Assembly (NCBI GenBank): GCA_031289815.1
Contig: JAITOS010000068.1
Coordinates: 1-13,026, forward strand
Origin: Peptococcaceae bacterium
Lineage (GTDB): Bacteria > Bacillota > Desulfitobacteriia > Desulfitobacteriales > Desulfitobacteriaceae
Direction of reading: 5' to 3'
DNA: 13,026 nucleotides
Shown here: positions 5,709 to 13,026 of the stretch, in pieces
Numbering within the stretch: the stretch's first letter is position 1
Layout: every line of letters begins with the position of its first letter
Made by a program: the position numbers and the translations under genes
The notes under the pieces: model-generated
Database searches by the model: none
Told to the model about the DNA's origin: nothing
What the model saw: the letters and a program-made list of their open reading frames with translations, nothing else

Positions 5709-6751
5709 TTAAAGAAGCGATTGCTAAAGCGGCCCGACGGGAACCGCTGAATTACGAAATGGCGGAAGCCGTCATGGATGAAATTATGGGCGGCAAAGCC
5801 AGTGAAATCCAAATGGCCGCCTTTCTGGCCGCGATGGCCGCTAAAGGAGAAACGATCGAGGAAATCACCGCCTCGGCGGCGGGAATGCGCAAGCACTGCA
5901 TTCGCTTGCTGCACGACATGGACGCCCTAGAAATCGTCGGCACTGGCGGCGACCACTCCAATTCTTTTAATATTTCCACCACCTCGTCTCTGGTCATTTC
6001 CGCCGCCGGTATTCCGGTCGCCAAGCACGGCAATCGGGCCGCTTCCAGCAAATCCGGGGCCGCCGACGTGTTGGAAGCCCTGGGCGTGGACATCGCCATC
6101 CCGCCGGCCAAAAGCCTGGAGCTGCTCAAAAGCATTCATCTGTGCTTTCTGTTTGCCCAAAACTATCACCTCTCAATGAAATACGTCGCGCCGGTGCGGA
6201 AAGAACTGGGCATCCGCACGATCTTCAATATTTTGGGACCGCTGGTCAATCCCGCCGGCGCGAGTATGCAGCTGCTGGGAGTGTATGAGGAAGAGCTTGT
6301 GGAACCGATGGCCCGGGTGCTCTCTAATCTCGGCGTTAAAAGCGCGCTGGTCGTTTTCGGTCAGGACGGCCTGGACGAGATCTCCATGAGCGCGCCGACC
6401 AGTGTGTGCGAGGTACGGGACGGCCAACTGACTTCTTATGTCATCGAACCCGAACAATTCGGTCTGCGCCGCTGTCAAAAGGAAGATATTGCTGGCGGCT
6501 CCCCCCAGGAAAACGCGGCGATTACCCGGGCGATCTTGTCTGGAGAAAGCGGCCCGAAACGGGATGCGGTCGTCTTCAATTCCGCGGCGGCCATCTATAT
6601 CGCCCGGCCCGAACTGTCCATGCCGCAAGCGATCGCTCTGGCGCGGGAAACGCTTGACAGCGGTCAGGCACTGGCTCAATTAGAGCGCTTTATCCGTCTG
6701 TCGCGAGAACCCCTGACGGAACAAGCCGCTTCCGGAGGCGCGCCGCAATGA
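5705..6751 (+). CDS. trpD: Anthranilate phosphoribosyltransferase
   Basis: A 348-residue enzyme that joins anthranilate to phosphoribosyl pyrophosphate to give phosphoribosyl-anthranilate. Motifs of the family: the PRPP loop GTGGDHSNSFNIST (79-92), KHGNRAASSKSGAADVLEALG (107-127), the anthranilate-binding stretch VRKELGIRTIFNILGPLVNPA (164-184), and the metal-binding DGLDEIS (221-227). The second position after GTGGD is His-Ser rather than the more common Gly-Ala; this is within the variable part of the loop. The helical N-terminal domain (1-65) is present and the length is normal. ATG 5705 overlaps the trpG stop by 4 bp, so translation is likely coupled. Confidence 0.97.
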   Translation: MIKEAIAKAARREPLNYEMAEAVMDEIMGGKASEIQMAAFLAAMAAKGETIEEITASAAGMRKHCIRLLHDMDALEIVGTGGDHSNSFNISTTSSLVISAAGIPVAKHGNRAASSKSGAADVLEALGVDIAIPPAKSLELLKSIHLCFLFAQNYHLSMKYVAPVRKELGIRTIFNILGPLVNPAGASMQLLGVYEEELVEPMARVLSNLGVKSALVVFGQDGLDEISMSAPTSVCEVRDGQLTSYVIEPEQFGLRRCQKEDIAGGSPQENAAITRAILSGESGPKRDAVVFNSAAAIYIARPELSMPQAIALARETLDSGQALAQLERFIRLSREPLTEQAASGGAPQ

Positions 6752-7545
6752 TTTTTTTAGAGAACATCGCCGCCAGTACCCGTCAGCGGGTTGAGCAGGC
6801 CAAACGCGCGGTTCCCCTGGCGGCTGTCAGACAGCAAGCGTTACAGATGTCCCCGGACACCGGGTTCCCTTTTGAAAAAGCGCTGGCCGCGCCGGGCTTG
6901 TCCTTTATTTGCGAGGTAAAAAAGGCGTCGCCCTCCAAGGGGATCATCGCCGAAGATTTTCCTTACCGGCAAATCGCTCAGGAATATGAGCAAGCGGGAG
7001 CCGCCGCCATTTCGGTGCTGACCGAGCCGGAATATTTCTTGGGCAGTAACGATATTCTGCGCGAAATCGCGCAAAGCGTCCGTCTGCCCCTTTTGCGCAA
7101 GGATTTTGTCGTCGATCCTTATCAGATCTATGAGACCAAGCTCCTCGGCGCTTCCGCGGTCTTGCTCATCTGCGCTTTGCTCGGCGACGCCGCTTTGCAA
7201 GAAGCGCTGGCTCTCGCGCACGCGTTGGGGCTATCGGCGCTGGTGGAGACGCATAGCGCGGAAGAAGTTGATCAGGCGGTCAACGCCGGGGCCCGGATCA
7301 TCGGCGTGAACCATCGGGATTTGCGAACCTTTACGGTGGATTTGACCCTCAGCGGGCGCTTGCGAAAGCGGGTGCCATCTGATCTTCTCTTTGTCGCGGA
7401 AAGCGGCATTCAAACCGCTGAAGACGTTCGCGCGTTACGGGAAAATCAAACCGACGCGGCGCTCATCGGCGAAAGTATCATGCGCGCGCCGGACAAAAAG
7501 CGCTATCTGGCTCAGCTGCGGGGGGATTCGGATGGCCAGGATTAA
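6748..7545 (+). CDS. trpC: Indole-3-glycerol phosphate synthase
   Basis: A 265-residue TIM-barrel enzyme that cyclises carboxyphenylamino-deoxyribulose phosphate to indole-3-glycerol phosphate with loss of CO2 and water. Catalytic and substrate residues can be seen: Glu56 and Lys58 in FICEVKKASPSKG (53-65), Lys118 in LLRKDFVVDPYQIYE (115-129), Glu167 in LVETH (165-169), Asn188 in GVNHRDL (186-192), and Ser219 in VAESGI (216-221), with phosphate-binding GESIMR at 241-246. His189 replaces the more usual second Asn of GINNR. Stand-alone, not fused to trpF. ATG 6748 overlaps the trpD stop by 4 bp, and its own 3' end overlaps trpF by 14 bp. Confidence 0.97.
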   Translation: MIFLENIAASTRQRVEQAKRAVPLAAVRQQALQMSPDTGFPFEKALAAPGLSFICEVKKASPSKGIIAEDFPYRQIAQEYEQAGAAAISVLTEPEYFLGSNDILREIAQSVRLPLLRKDFVVDPYQIYETKLLGASAVLLICALLGDAALQEALALAHALGLSALVETHSAEEVDQAVNAGARIIGVNHRDLRTFTVDLTLSGRLRKRVPSDLLFVAESGIQTAEDVRALRENQTDAALIGESIMRAPDKKRYLAQLRGDSDGQD

Positions 7546-8140
7546 GATTTGCGGCTTGTTCCGGGCGCGGGATATCGATTTTGCCAACGAAGCCGAACCG
7601 GATTACGTCGGTTTTGTCTTTGCGCCCAGCCGTCGGCAAATTACCGCCGCCGCGGCAGCCGGGTTTCGCGAAAAGTTGAAGAGCGGCGTCGTTCCCGTCG
7701 GCGTCTTTGTGAACGCGGCTATTCAGGAGATCGTTTCTCTGTTTCAAAACGGGGTCATTGAGATCGCGCAATTGCACGGGGAAGAAGACGCGGTCTATAT
7801 CGAAGCCCTCAAACAGCGCTGTTCCGTTCCCGTGATCAAAGCCGTCCGGGTGGAAACGGTTCAGTCGGCGCCGAGGGCGGAACAGCTTCCGGCGGATTAT
7901 CTGCTGTTGGATAACGGCGCCGGCGGCAGCGGCCAGACCTTCAACTGGGATTTGATCGGCAAGGTGGAGACCCCCTATTTTATGGCCGGCGGCATTCATG
8001 CCCGCAATATAGACGGCGCGCTTTCCCTGAATCCTTACGCGATTGACGTCAGCAGCGGCGCGGAAACCCAGGGAATGAAAGATCTGGACAAGATGATCGC
8101 CCTCGTGCGAAGGACGCGTGCGTGGGGGATAGACGTATAG
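7532..8140 (+). CDS. trpF: Phosphoribosylanthranilate isomerase
   Basis: A 202-residue TIM-barrel enzyme that carries out the Amadori rearrangement of phosphoribosyl-anthranilate before the TrpC step. Motifs: IKICGL (4-9) with the catalytic base Cys7, YVGFVF (25-30), VGVFVN (56-61), QLHGEE (80-85), the general acid Asp127 in YLLLDN (123-128), GGSGQTFNWDLI (131-142), AGGI (152-155) and DVSSGAET (172-179). The frame is open far upstream, but ATG 7532 is chosen because the conserved family N-terminus begins right after it and GGGGGA (about 7521-7526) lies just ahead. It overlaps trpC by 14 bp. It is the last trp gene in the window; trpB and trpA, which usually follow in Firmicutes, are absent. 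Confidence 0.96.
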   Translation: MARIKICGLFRARDIDFANEAEPDYVGFVFAPSRRQITAAAAAGFREKLKSGVVPVGVFVNAAIQEIVSLFQNGVIEIAQLHGEEDAVYIEALKQRCSVPVIKAVRVETVQSAPRAEQLPADYLLLDNGAGGSGQTFNWDLIGKVETPYFMAGGIHARNIDGALSLNPYAIDVSSGAETQGMKDLDKMIALVRRTRAWGIDV

Positions 8141-8147
8141 CGCGCTT

Positions 8148-8194
8148 CATTTTCCCGCCTGCTTGGACTATAACCCCGCGTCCTTTCATAAAAT
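8148..8194 (+). promoter_or_regulatory. Weak candidate promoter for yqfC (possibly sigma-E type)
   Basis: yqfC and yqfD belong to the mother-cell sigma-E regulon in Bacillus subtilis, and this gap has two poor matches to that consensus: CATAAAAT at 8187-8194 as a -10 box (one mismatch to CATACAAT) with a weak -35 near 8167-8173, or CATTTT (8148-8153) and CTATAAC (8168-8174) spaced by 14 bp. Neither is convincing; I record it because no other start signal is visible. Confidence 0.22.
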
Positions 8195-8206
8195 TCTTAT
8201 GGAAGG
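8182..8206 (+). promoter_or_regulatory. Hairpin abutting the yqfC ribosome binding site
   Basis: CCTTTCATAA (8182-8191) pairs with TTATGGAAGG (8197-8206) over 10 bp with one G-U around the loop AATTC. Its 3' strand contains the first half of the purine-rich ribosome binding region (GGAAGGGAGGGG, 8201-8212). It might limit translation of yqfC on read-through trp transcripts, or act as a poor terminator (only TTTCTTT follows). Confidence 0.4.
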
Positions 8207-8217
8207 GAGGGGTTTCT

Positions 8218-8502
8218 TTGTTTAATAAGGTGCAAAAAGGAATCGGAGAAGCGCTGGAATTTCCTCCGGACGTCGCCGGAGAAGGGCCGCGGATCAGTAT
8301 CATTGGCAGGGAAAAGGTAATCGTTGAAAATTACCGGGCGATCATAGCCTTTGGCGCGGAACAGATCAGCCTAGAGACGATGGAGGGAACCTTACATCTT
8401 TTGGGGCAAGATTTAGTGTTAGACGCGTTATTGCCGACGGAGCTGCACATTACCGGCTGGCTGACTTCCCTGCGGTTTGAAGGAGGGAGGGGCCATGCTT
8501 GA
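8218..8502 (+). CDS. yqfC: Sporulation protein YqfC
   Basis: A 94-residue protein of the YqfC sporulation family, found almost only in endospore formers and produced in the mother cell in Bacillus subtilis. Its biochemical role is not known. The family hallmarks are GIGEALEFPPDVAGEGPRISI (about 8-28), the IEN-like VENYRAIIAF segment, LETMEGTLHLLGQDL (about 55-69) and the C-terminal LHITGWLTSLRFE. It is predicted to be soluble and rich in beta strands. The start is TTG 8218, five bases after GGAGGGG (8206-8212); this gives the normal family length, whereas the upstream in-frame ATG near 8122 would lie inside trpF and give a nonconserved extension. Its 3' end overlaps yqfD by 8 bp. Confidence 0.92.
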   Translation: MFNKVQKGIGEALEFPPDVAGEGPRISIIGREKVIVENYRAIIAFGAEQISLETMEGTLHLLGQDLVLDALLPTELHITGWLTSLRFEGGRGHA

Positions 8503-9637
8503 AAAAATGCGCGCTTTTTGGCGCGGTCGGGTCTGTATCGCGGGACGGGGAAAGAACCCGGCGGCGTTCCTGAACGAAGCCTTGCGGCACGGTCTCGTTC
8601 TCTTTCATACGCAACGCTCGGAAACCGGTTTGAAAGCGCAAATGAGCGTGGAGGACTTCCGGCGGATCAGGTCGGCGGCGCGCGCGAGTCATACCCGAAT
8701 CCGGGTGATCGCTAAATATGGCTGGCCTTTTATCTTGGCGCGCTGGCGGCGGCGGAAGGGCTTATTGGGGGGGATGGCGCTGATCGCGGCGGTCGTGATC
8801 GTGCTATCGCAAATGATTTTAGTGATCTCGGTGAGCGGCAATAAAAACGTACCCACGCCAATCCTTCTGGAAAACGCGGCGGCCTTGGGGCTGAAGACCG
8901 GGATGTGGCAAAAAAACGCGGACCTAAACGAGATTGCCGCCCAATTAAGGGACGAGACGCCGGATGCGGCCTGGATTGGCGTCCGGCGTCAAGGCGTGCG
9001 GGTCACGATTCATATTGTGGAAAAAGTGCGGCCGCAGATTCCTTCGGCTGCCGGAAACCTGGTAGCGGCTAAAAGCGGCCTGATTCAGGATATTATGGTG
9101 ATTCAGGGAACGCCTTTGGTTCACGAAGGGGAAACCGTGCGCGCGGGGCAGCAGCTGATCATTCAGGATTGGACGAATCAGGCTAAAGGCTTTGTCCGCG
9201 GACGGGTCTGGTATAGCGCTGAAATGACCGTGCCGCTACAGGAAGATAAGCTGGAAGAGAGCGGCAAGGCGGCTGAAGGCTGGGGTATAAAATTTGGCGC
9301 AAGAGTCATAATGGTAACAACGCCGGAGTCTCCCTTTCCGGAAGCCCGGCAAGAAGAACGGAGCTATCGGCTGGGGAACTGGAGGAATTGGCGATTTCCT
9401 GTCGAAGTTATCCATATGGAGTATTATGAACTCCAACAAGTACACCGGGAACGTACCGTGACAGAGGCGCGGCAGGCAGCCGAGACGCAGGCGCGGGCTG
9501 AGGTGTACGCGGAATTACCGGCGGGGGCGAAGGTCGTGGAGGAGAAGGTTAAAGCGCTTGACGGCGTCCCCGGAACGGAAACAATCCGGGTAGAAGTGGA
9601 AACGTATGAGGATTTGGCCGTCTATGCCGGCGCCTGA
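8495..9637 (+). CDS. yqfD: Sporulation protein YqfD (SpoIV-type membrane protein)
   Basis: A 380-residue membrane-anchored protein of the YqfD family, which is required for efficient sporulation and made in the mother cell under sigma-E in Bacillus subtilis. The N-terminal cytoplasmic part (1-85) is basic, with a cluster LARWRRRKG (81-89) before a single hydrophobic segment (about 90-113). The large remainder (114-380) should be outside the membrane; it has FtsQ-like features early on (VSGNKNVPTPILLENAAALGLKTG, 113-136) and a barwin/lytic-transglycosylase-free, beta-rich body with GLIQDIMVIQGTPLVHEGETVRAGQQLI (195-222) resembling a lipoyl/hybrid-like hammerhead. The last 60 residues are Glu- and Ala-rich helix (TEARQAAETQARAEVYAEL). 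The start at ATG 8495 is preceded by AGGAGGGAGG; an in-frame TTG at 8477 lies upstream of that site. The 8-bp overlap with yqfC implies coupling. Confidence 0.92.
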   Translation: MLEKMRAFWRGRVCIAGRGKNPAAFLNEALRHGLVLFHTQRSETGLKAQMSVEDFRRIRSAARASHTRIRVIAKYGWPFILARWRRRKGLLGGMALIAAVVIVLSQMILVISVSGNKNVPTPILLENAAALGLKTGMWQKNADLNEIAAQLRDETPDAAWIGVRRQGVRVTIHIVEKVRPQIPSAAGNLVAAKSGLIQDIMVIQGTPLVHEGETVRAGQQLIIQDWTNQAKGFVRGRVWYSAEMTVPLQEDKLEESGKAAEGWGIKFGARVIMVTTPESPFPEARQEERSYRLGNWRNWRFPVEVIHMEYYELQQVHRERTVTEARQAAETQARAEVYAELPAGAKVVEEKVKALDGVPGTETIRVEVETYEDLAVYAGA

Positions 9638-9723
9638 CGGCTGGGAGGATCAGACACGAAGGCGCGTACCGGTCAAAACAAATAAAGACGGCGAAGAACA
9701 GCGGGGATGAGGAAGGAAACAGT

Positions 9724-10689
9724 TTGGAGAAAGAATCAAAGATTTTGTTGCAGGATATCACCGAGGCCATGAACCTTCTCGGTATGGAAGACGCGCACTT
9801 GCGCTTGATGGAAGAACGCCTGGGAAGCCGTTGTACGGTTCGCGGCGAGGAGCTGGTCATTACGGGCGAAGCGGCGGCAGTGGAGCGCACGGAAGCGGTG
9901 GTCAGCGAATTGCTGGTGATGGTCCGTCAGGGACACGCGCCGACCCCTTTGGAGGTGCGCTATCTGCTGGGTCGGGCGGAAGAAAAGCAGGAAACCGGGG
10001 TAGCGGCAGCCTTGATGAAAGTGGTCGCGACCACCTACAGGGGAAGACCGATCAAGGCCAAGACCTGCGGTCAGAGTGAATATTTGCAGGCGTTAGCCAA
10101 GTATCCGCTGGTCTTTGGGATCGGCCCGGCGGGGACGGGGAAGACCTATCTGGCGGTGGTCATGGCGGTTCAAAGTTTAAAGGCGAAAACGGTGAGCCGG
10201 ATTGTCTTGACCAGGCCGGTGGTGGAAGCCGGGGAAAAGCTGGGCTTCCTGCCGGGCGATATTCAGGAGAAGGTAGACCCCTATCTCCGGCCCCTGTATG
10301 ACGCGCTGTATGATTTGCTGGGGCCGGAGACCGCTCAGAGATATGTGGAAAAGGGAACCATAGAAATTGCGCCGTTAGCCTATATGCGGGGAAGAACCCT
10401 GGACGATTCTTTTATTATTTTGGATGAGGCGCAAAACACGACGCCGGAACAGATGAAGATGTTTTTAACCCGTTTGGGCTTCGGATCGCAAACGGTCGTC
10501 ACGGGAGACGTCACCCAGATAGATCTGCCGCGCGGTCATTATTCAGGCTTGAAAGAGATCCAAAGTATCCTTCAGGGGATTGCGGATATTCATTTTCAAT
10601 ATTTCTCAGCGGCTGACGTGGTGCGTAATCCGCTGGTACAAAAAATCATTCAGGCGTATGAAGAGAAAGAATATTCCAAGGACGTCTGA
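9724..10689 (+). CDS. phoH: PhoH family ATPase/RNA-associated protein
   Basis: A 321-residue PhoH-like P-loop ATPase. Walker A is GPAGTGKT (134-141) and Walker B is FIILDEAQN (230-238); TRPVVEAGEKLGFLPGD (163-179), RGRTLDDSF (222-230) and TGDVTQIDLP (260-269) are family signatures. The N-terminal 70 residues resemble a KH-like nucleic-acid-binding region, as in PhoL/YbeZ-type members, which work with the endoribonuclease YbeY in ribosome and RNA metabolism. The start is TTG 9724, seven bases after AGGAAGG (9710-9716). The gap from yqfD (86 bp) has no visible terminator or clear promoter. The position yqfC-yqfD-phoH-yqfF is the conserved order in spore-forming Firmicutes, with ybeY expected just beyond the window. 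Confidence 0.95.
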   Translation: MEKESKILLQDITEAMNLLGMEDAHLRLMEERLGSRCTVRGEELVITGEAAAVERTEAVVSELLVMVRQGHAPTPLEVRYLLGRAEEKQETGVAAALMKVVATTYRGRPIKAKTCGQSEYLQALAKYPLVFGIGPAGTGKTYLAVVMAVQSLKAKTVSRIVLTRPVVEAGEKLGFLPGDIQEKVDPYLRPLYDALYDLLGPETAQRYVEKGTIEIAPLAYMRGRTLDDSFIILDEAQNTTPEQMKMFLTRLGFGSQTVVTGDVTQIDLPRGHYSGLKEIQSILQGIADIHFQYFSAADVVRNPLVQKIIQAYEEKEYSKDV

Positions 10690-10709
10690 ATCGTAAAGGG
10701 ACGAGGGTT

Positions 10710-13026
10710 TTGAAGTTTTTTGAATCGATCAAAGAAAAATTGAAGCGCAGATTGTCGCTGATAGATGTTCGCTGGTGGCGCGCCTTGGCCGTGGCGGCCT
10801 ATTTTCTGTTGTTCACTTGTATCATTGCTTCCAGCTTGTTTACTTCCAGATTGAATCTGAAGCTGGGAGAACCAAGTCCGCAGCTGATCACCGCGCCCTG
10901 GGCGATGGAGATCGAGGATGAGGAAAAATACCTGAAGGATCAAAAAGAAGCGGAAGAAAATACCCAACCGGTGTACCGGCCCAATGAAATGGTGGCGAAC
11001 GACCTGATTAAAGATTTGGGCGAGGCGTTCACCTTCTTGCGGGAAGCGGTCATTTCTTATCAGGATGTAAACGTCCGGGTGGACAGGTTGCGGGAGCACC
11101 ATTTATTTGAGGAGCTGCCGGACAGCGTTCTGGCCTCTTTAGTCGAATCCAGATCCGCCGATATCAATAATGCGGAACAGACGGCGATCGTGACCATCAT
11201 CGGGAATGTACGGAATGTGGATACCGGCGCGCGGACGGAGGCGGATATCCCGGTATTGATTGACCGCCTGAGAGCGGAGATTAATCAGTCGTCATTGTCT
11301 TCGGAAAACAAATCCTTTTTATTGAATTTTTCAGAAAAAGAGATCAATCAGCCGACCCTTCAGATCGACCGGGAAGTTACGGAAAAATTGGCGCAAGCGA
11401 ACAGGGAAGCGGTTAGTAAGACGGTTGTTTACTATAAAGCCAATCAGAAAATCATTGGTCCGGGCGAGATCGTCGATGATTTAACGCTACGGGTTTTGGA
11501 AAAATACGGAATCATGGGGAGCAGTTCTTCCTGGCGGACAGCCGGAGGATTGAGCCTGATTATTCTGGTGGGGATGGCCGCGATTATTGTCTATGCCTAT
11601 CAGTATAAACGCGGCATTTATCAATCGACCCAAAAGATGATATTGATCGGTTTGCTGATGCTGCTGGCGTTGTTTATCGGGAAAGGACTGGCCTCCCTCA
11701 ATCTGGGTGAGCAGATGAATTCCCTGACGGGATTTTTGATTCCGGTCGCCTGGGCGACGGCGTCGATTGCTATTCTCGTGGATGAGGATATCGCTTTTTT
11801 AGTCGCTTTTATTCTGGCGGTGTTTTCCGGGCTGTTGGTGGATCCCATGCTGACGAACGCGATTGGCTTACAGGTAGGAATCGTCGCTTTATTTGGCGGC
11901 GTCACCGGGGTTCACGCCGTGTCGCAATTGAGTCAGCGTTCCGATCTGGCCAGCGCCGGCTTATTTGTTTCCGGAATGAACGTGATCACCATCAGCGGCA
12001 TTGCGCTGGTCATAGGGATGCCGCTGACGACTTGGGCGGTCGCTTTATTACTGGGCGTGATCAACGGGGTAGCTTCATCGGTTTTGAATATTGGCACCCT
12101 GCACTGGCTGGAATCGGGCTTTCATATTACCTCCGCCGTCCGCTTATTGGAACTCTCCAATCCGAATCACGTGCTGTTGAAAAAGCTGCTGATAGAAGCG
12201 CCGGGAACCTATCATCACAGCATTTTAGTGGGCAATCTGGCCGAAGCGGCGGCGGAATCCATACAAGCGGACGCCGTCCTGGTGCGGGTAGGCGCTTTAT
12301 ACCACGATATAGGGAAACTGAAGAGGCCGTATTTCTTCATTGAAAACCAATTTTCTTCGGATAACCCCCACGATAAGATTGCGCCGACCCTGAGCAGCCT
12401 GATCATTATTTCTCATGTCAAGGACGGCTTGGAAATGGCGAAAGAATACAGTCTGCCGGCGCCCATTCAAGACATTATCAGACAACATCATGGAGACAGT
12501 CTGGTCAATTTTTTCTATTACAAGGCGAAAGAGGAAAATGAGGACATCCCGGAAGAGGCCTTTGTGTATGAAGGGCCGCGCCCGCAAAGCAAGGAAGCGG
12601 CGCTGGTCTTTCTGGCGGACAGCGTGGAAGCCGCCGTGCGTTCCATGAAACAACCGACGCCGGGACGTATCGAAGGCTTGGTTCGCAAGCTGATCAAGGA
12701 TAAACTCAACGACGGGCAGCTGGATCAGTGCGATCTCACCTTCCGGGATCTTGACCGGATTGCGATCGCTTTTGTTCGCGTATTAAGCGGCATTTTCCAT
12801 TCGCGGGTAGAATATCCGGAGCTGCCCGGTCAGCGGCAGCGCGCTTTCTTGCCGGAAAACGCGGCGACGATAGAGGCGGAGCAAGAGGAGGCTGAAGAAG
12901 CCGCTGAAGAGACTGGTGACGAGGCCGCTGAAAACGGAGAAACGGAAACGCTGATACAGGATGAAGAATTGGAAAAAAATGAAGAGCAGGGAGAAGATCC
13001 GGCGGCGGAGCCGTTGAAGCGCGAAG
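10710..13026 (+). CDS. yqfF: Membrane HD-domain phosphohydrolase, YqfF/PgpH type (partial, 3' end off the window)
   Basis: 772 codons are visible and the frame is open at the window end. The family includes PgpH, the cyclic di-AMP phosphodiesterase of Listeria. A basic N-terminus precedes one transmembrane segment (about 24-45). A large extracytoplasmic 7TM-HDED-type domain (about 50-275, with NVDTGARTEADIPVLIDRLR and VYYKANQKIIGPGEIV) follows, then a hydrophobic block of about seven segments (279-460). The cytoplasmic HD domain (about 495-700) shows YHHSILVGNLAEAAAE (501-516), ALYHDIGKLKRPYFFIEN (529-546), ISHVKDG (567-573), IIRQHHGDSLVNFFY (589-603) and LADSVEAAVRS (635-645): the HD signature is intact. 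After about residue 715 the protein continues as an unusually acidic Glu/Ala-rich tail. The start is TTG 10710, with AAGGGACGAGGG (10696-10707) upstream. It follows phoH by 20 bp, so it is in the same operon. It was identified by reading the frame through, since no stop occurs before the window end. Confidence 0.95.
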   Translation, partial: MKFFESIKEKLKRRLSLIDVRWWRALAVAAYFLLFTCIIASSLFTSRLNLKLGEPSPQLITAPWAMEIEDEEKYLKDQKEAEENTQPVYRPNEMVANDLIKDLGEAFTFLREAVISYQDVNVRVDRLREHHLFEELPDSVLASLVESRSADINNAEQTAIVTIIGNVRNVDTGARTEADIPVLIDRLRAEINQSSLSSENKSFLLNFSEKEINQPTLQIDREVTEKLAQANREAVSKTVVYYKANQKIIGPGEIVDDLTLRVLEKYGIMGSSSSWRTAGGLSLIILVGMAAIIVYAYQYKRGIYQSTQKMILIGLLMLLALFIGKGLASLNLGEQMNSLTGFLIPVAWATASIAILVDEDIAFLVAFILAVFSGLLVDPMLTNAIGLQVGIVALFGGVTGVHAVSQLSQRSDLASAGLFVSGMNVITISGIALVIGMPLTTWAVALLLGVINGVASSVLNIGTLHWLESGFHITSAVRLLELSNPNHVLLKKLLIEAPGTYHHSILVGNLAEAAAESIQADAVLVRVGALYHDIGKLKRPYFFIENQFSSDNPHDKIAPTLSSLIIISHVKDGLEMAKEYSLPAPIQDIIRQHHGDSLVNFFYYKAKEENEDIPEEAFVYEGPRPQSKEAALVFLADSVEAAVRSMKQPTPGRIEGLVRKLIKDKLNDGQLDQCDLTFRDLDRIAIAFVRVLSGIFHSRVEYPELPGQRQRAFLPENAATIEAEQEEAEEAAEETGDEAAENGETETLIQDEELEKNEEQGEDPAAEPLKRE

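Noticed and set aside
7391..7531. N-terminally extended trpF
   Set aside because: The extra 47 residues lie inside trpC, are nonconserved in character, and the family N-terminus begins at ATG 7532 with its own ribosome binding site.
3651..8000. Many open frames opposite or inside the trp genes
   Set aside because: GC-rich coding DNA yields long alternative frames; their proteins are compositionally skewed (Arg, Pro, His) and lack recognisable motifs.
8122..8217. N-terminally extended yqfC
   Set aside because: It would begin inside trpF; TTG 8218 has a strong ribosome binding site and gives the family length.

Overview
The window looks like a chromosomal segment of a spore-forming, low-GC-phylum (Firmicutes/Bacillota) bacterium, probably in the Clostridia or Negativicutes. 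The grounds are a T-box riboswitch in front of a trp operon, strong purine-rich ribosome binding sites with frequent TTG starts, and the sporulation genes yqfC-yqfD next to phoH and the yqfF/pgpH-type HD hydrolase gene. The core genes are fairly GC-rich. I cannot name the species.

Layout. (1) 1-203: a tRNA-Val(CAC) gene with encoded CCA and its terminator. (2) About 258-3236: a visibly AT-rich restriction-modification (R-M) module. It holds a DNA cytosine-5 methyltransferase with an N-terminal helix-turn-helix region (+ strand), a convergent HNH endonuclease (- strand), and upstream of the nuclease a small Xre-type regulator resembling R-M controller (C) proteins (- strand). Each arm has a recognisable sigma-A promoter, and a 9-bp perfect inverted repeat sits at the predicted transcription start of the methyltransferase gene. 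(3) 3295-3634: a perfect-consensus promoter and a complete T-box leader with a UGG (Trp) specifier codon, antiterminator and terminator. (4) 3661-8140: trpE-trpG-trpD-trpC-trpF, tightly packed with 4-bp ATGA overlaps and one 14-bp overlap. trpB and trpA are not here. (5) 8218-13026: yqfC, yqfD, phoH and the 5' 772 codons of a yqfF/pgpH gene that runs off the window.

How the parts work together. The T-box should sense uncharged tRNA-Trp and allow read-through into the five genes that convert chorismate to indole-3-glycerol phosphate. The last two steps (TrpA/TrpB) must be encoded elsewhere or indole must be obtained otherwise. No intrinsic terminator with a good T-tract is visible between trpF and yqfC, so some trp transcripts may continue into the sporulation/phoH cluster, although a hairpin abutting the yqfC ribosome binding site may intervene. 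The R-M module appears to be an acquired insert between the tRNA and the trp regulatory region. It seems to carry two possible regulators, the C-like protein and the HTH domain of the methyltransferase itself. That double control is the most interesting lead in the window. Apart from that I see ordinary, well-known gene families and no clear sign of an entirely new system.
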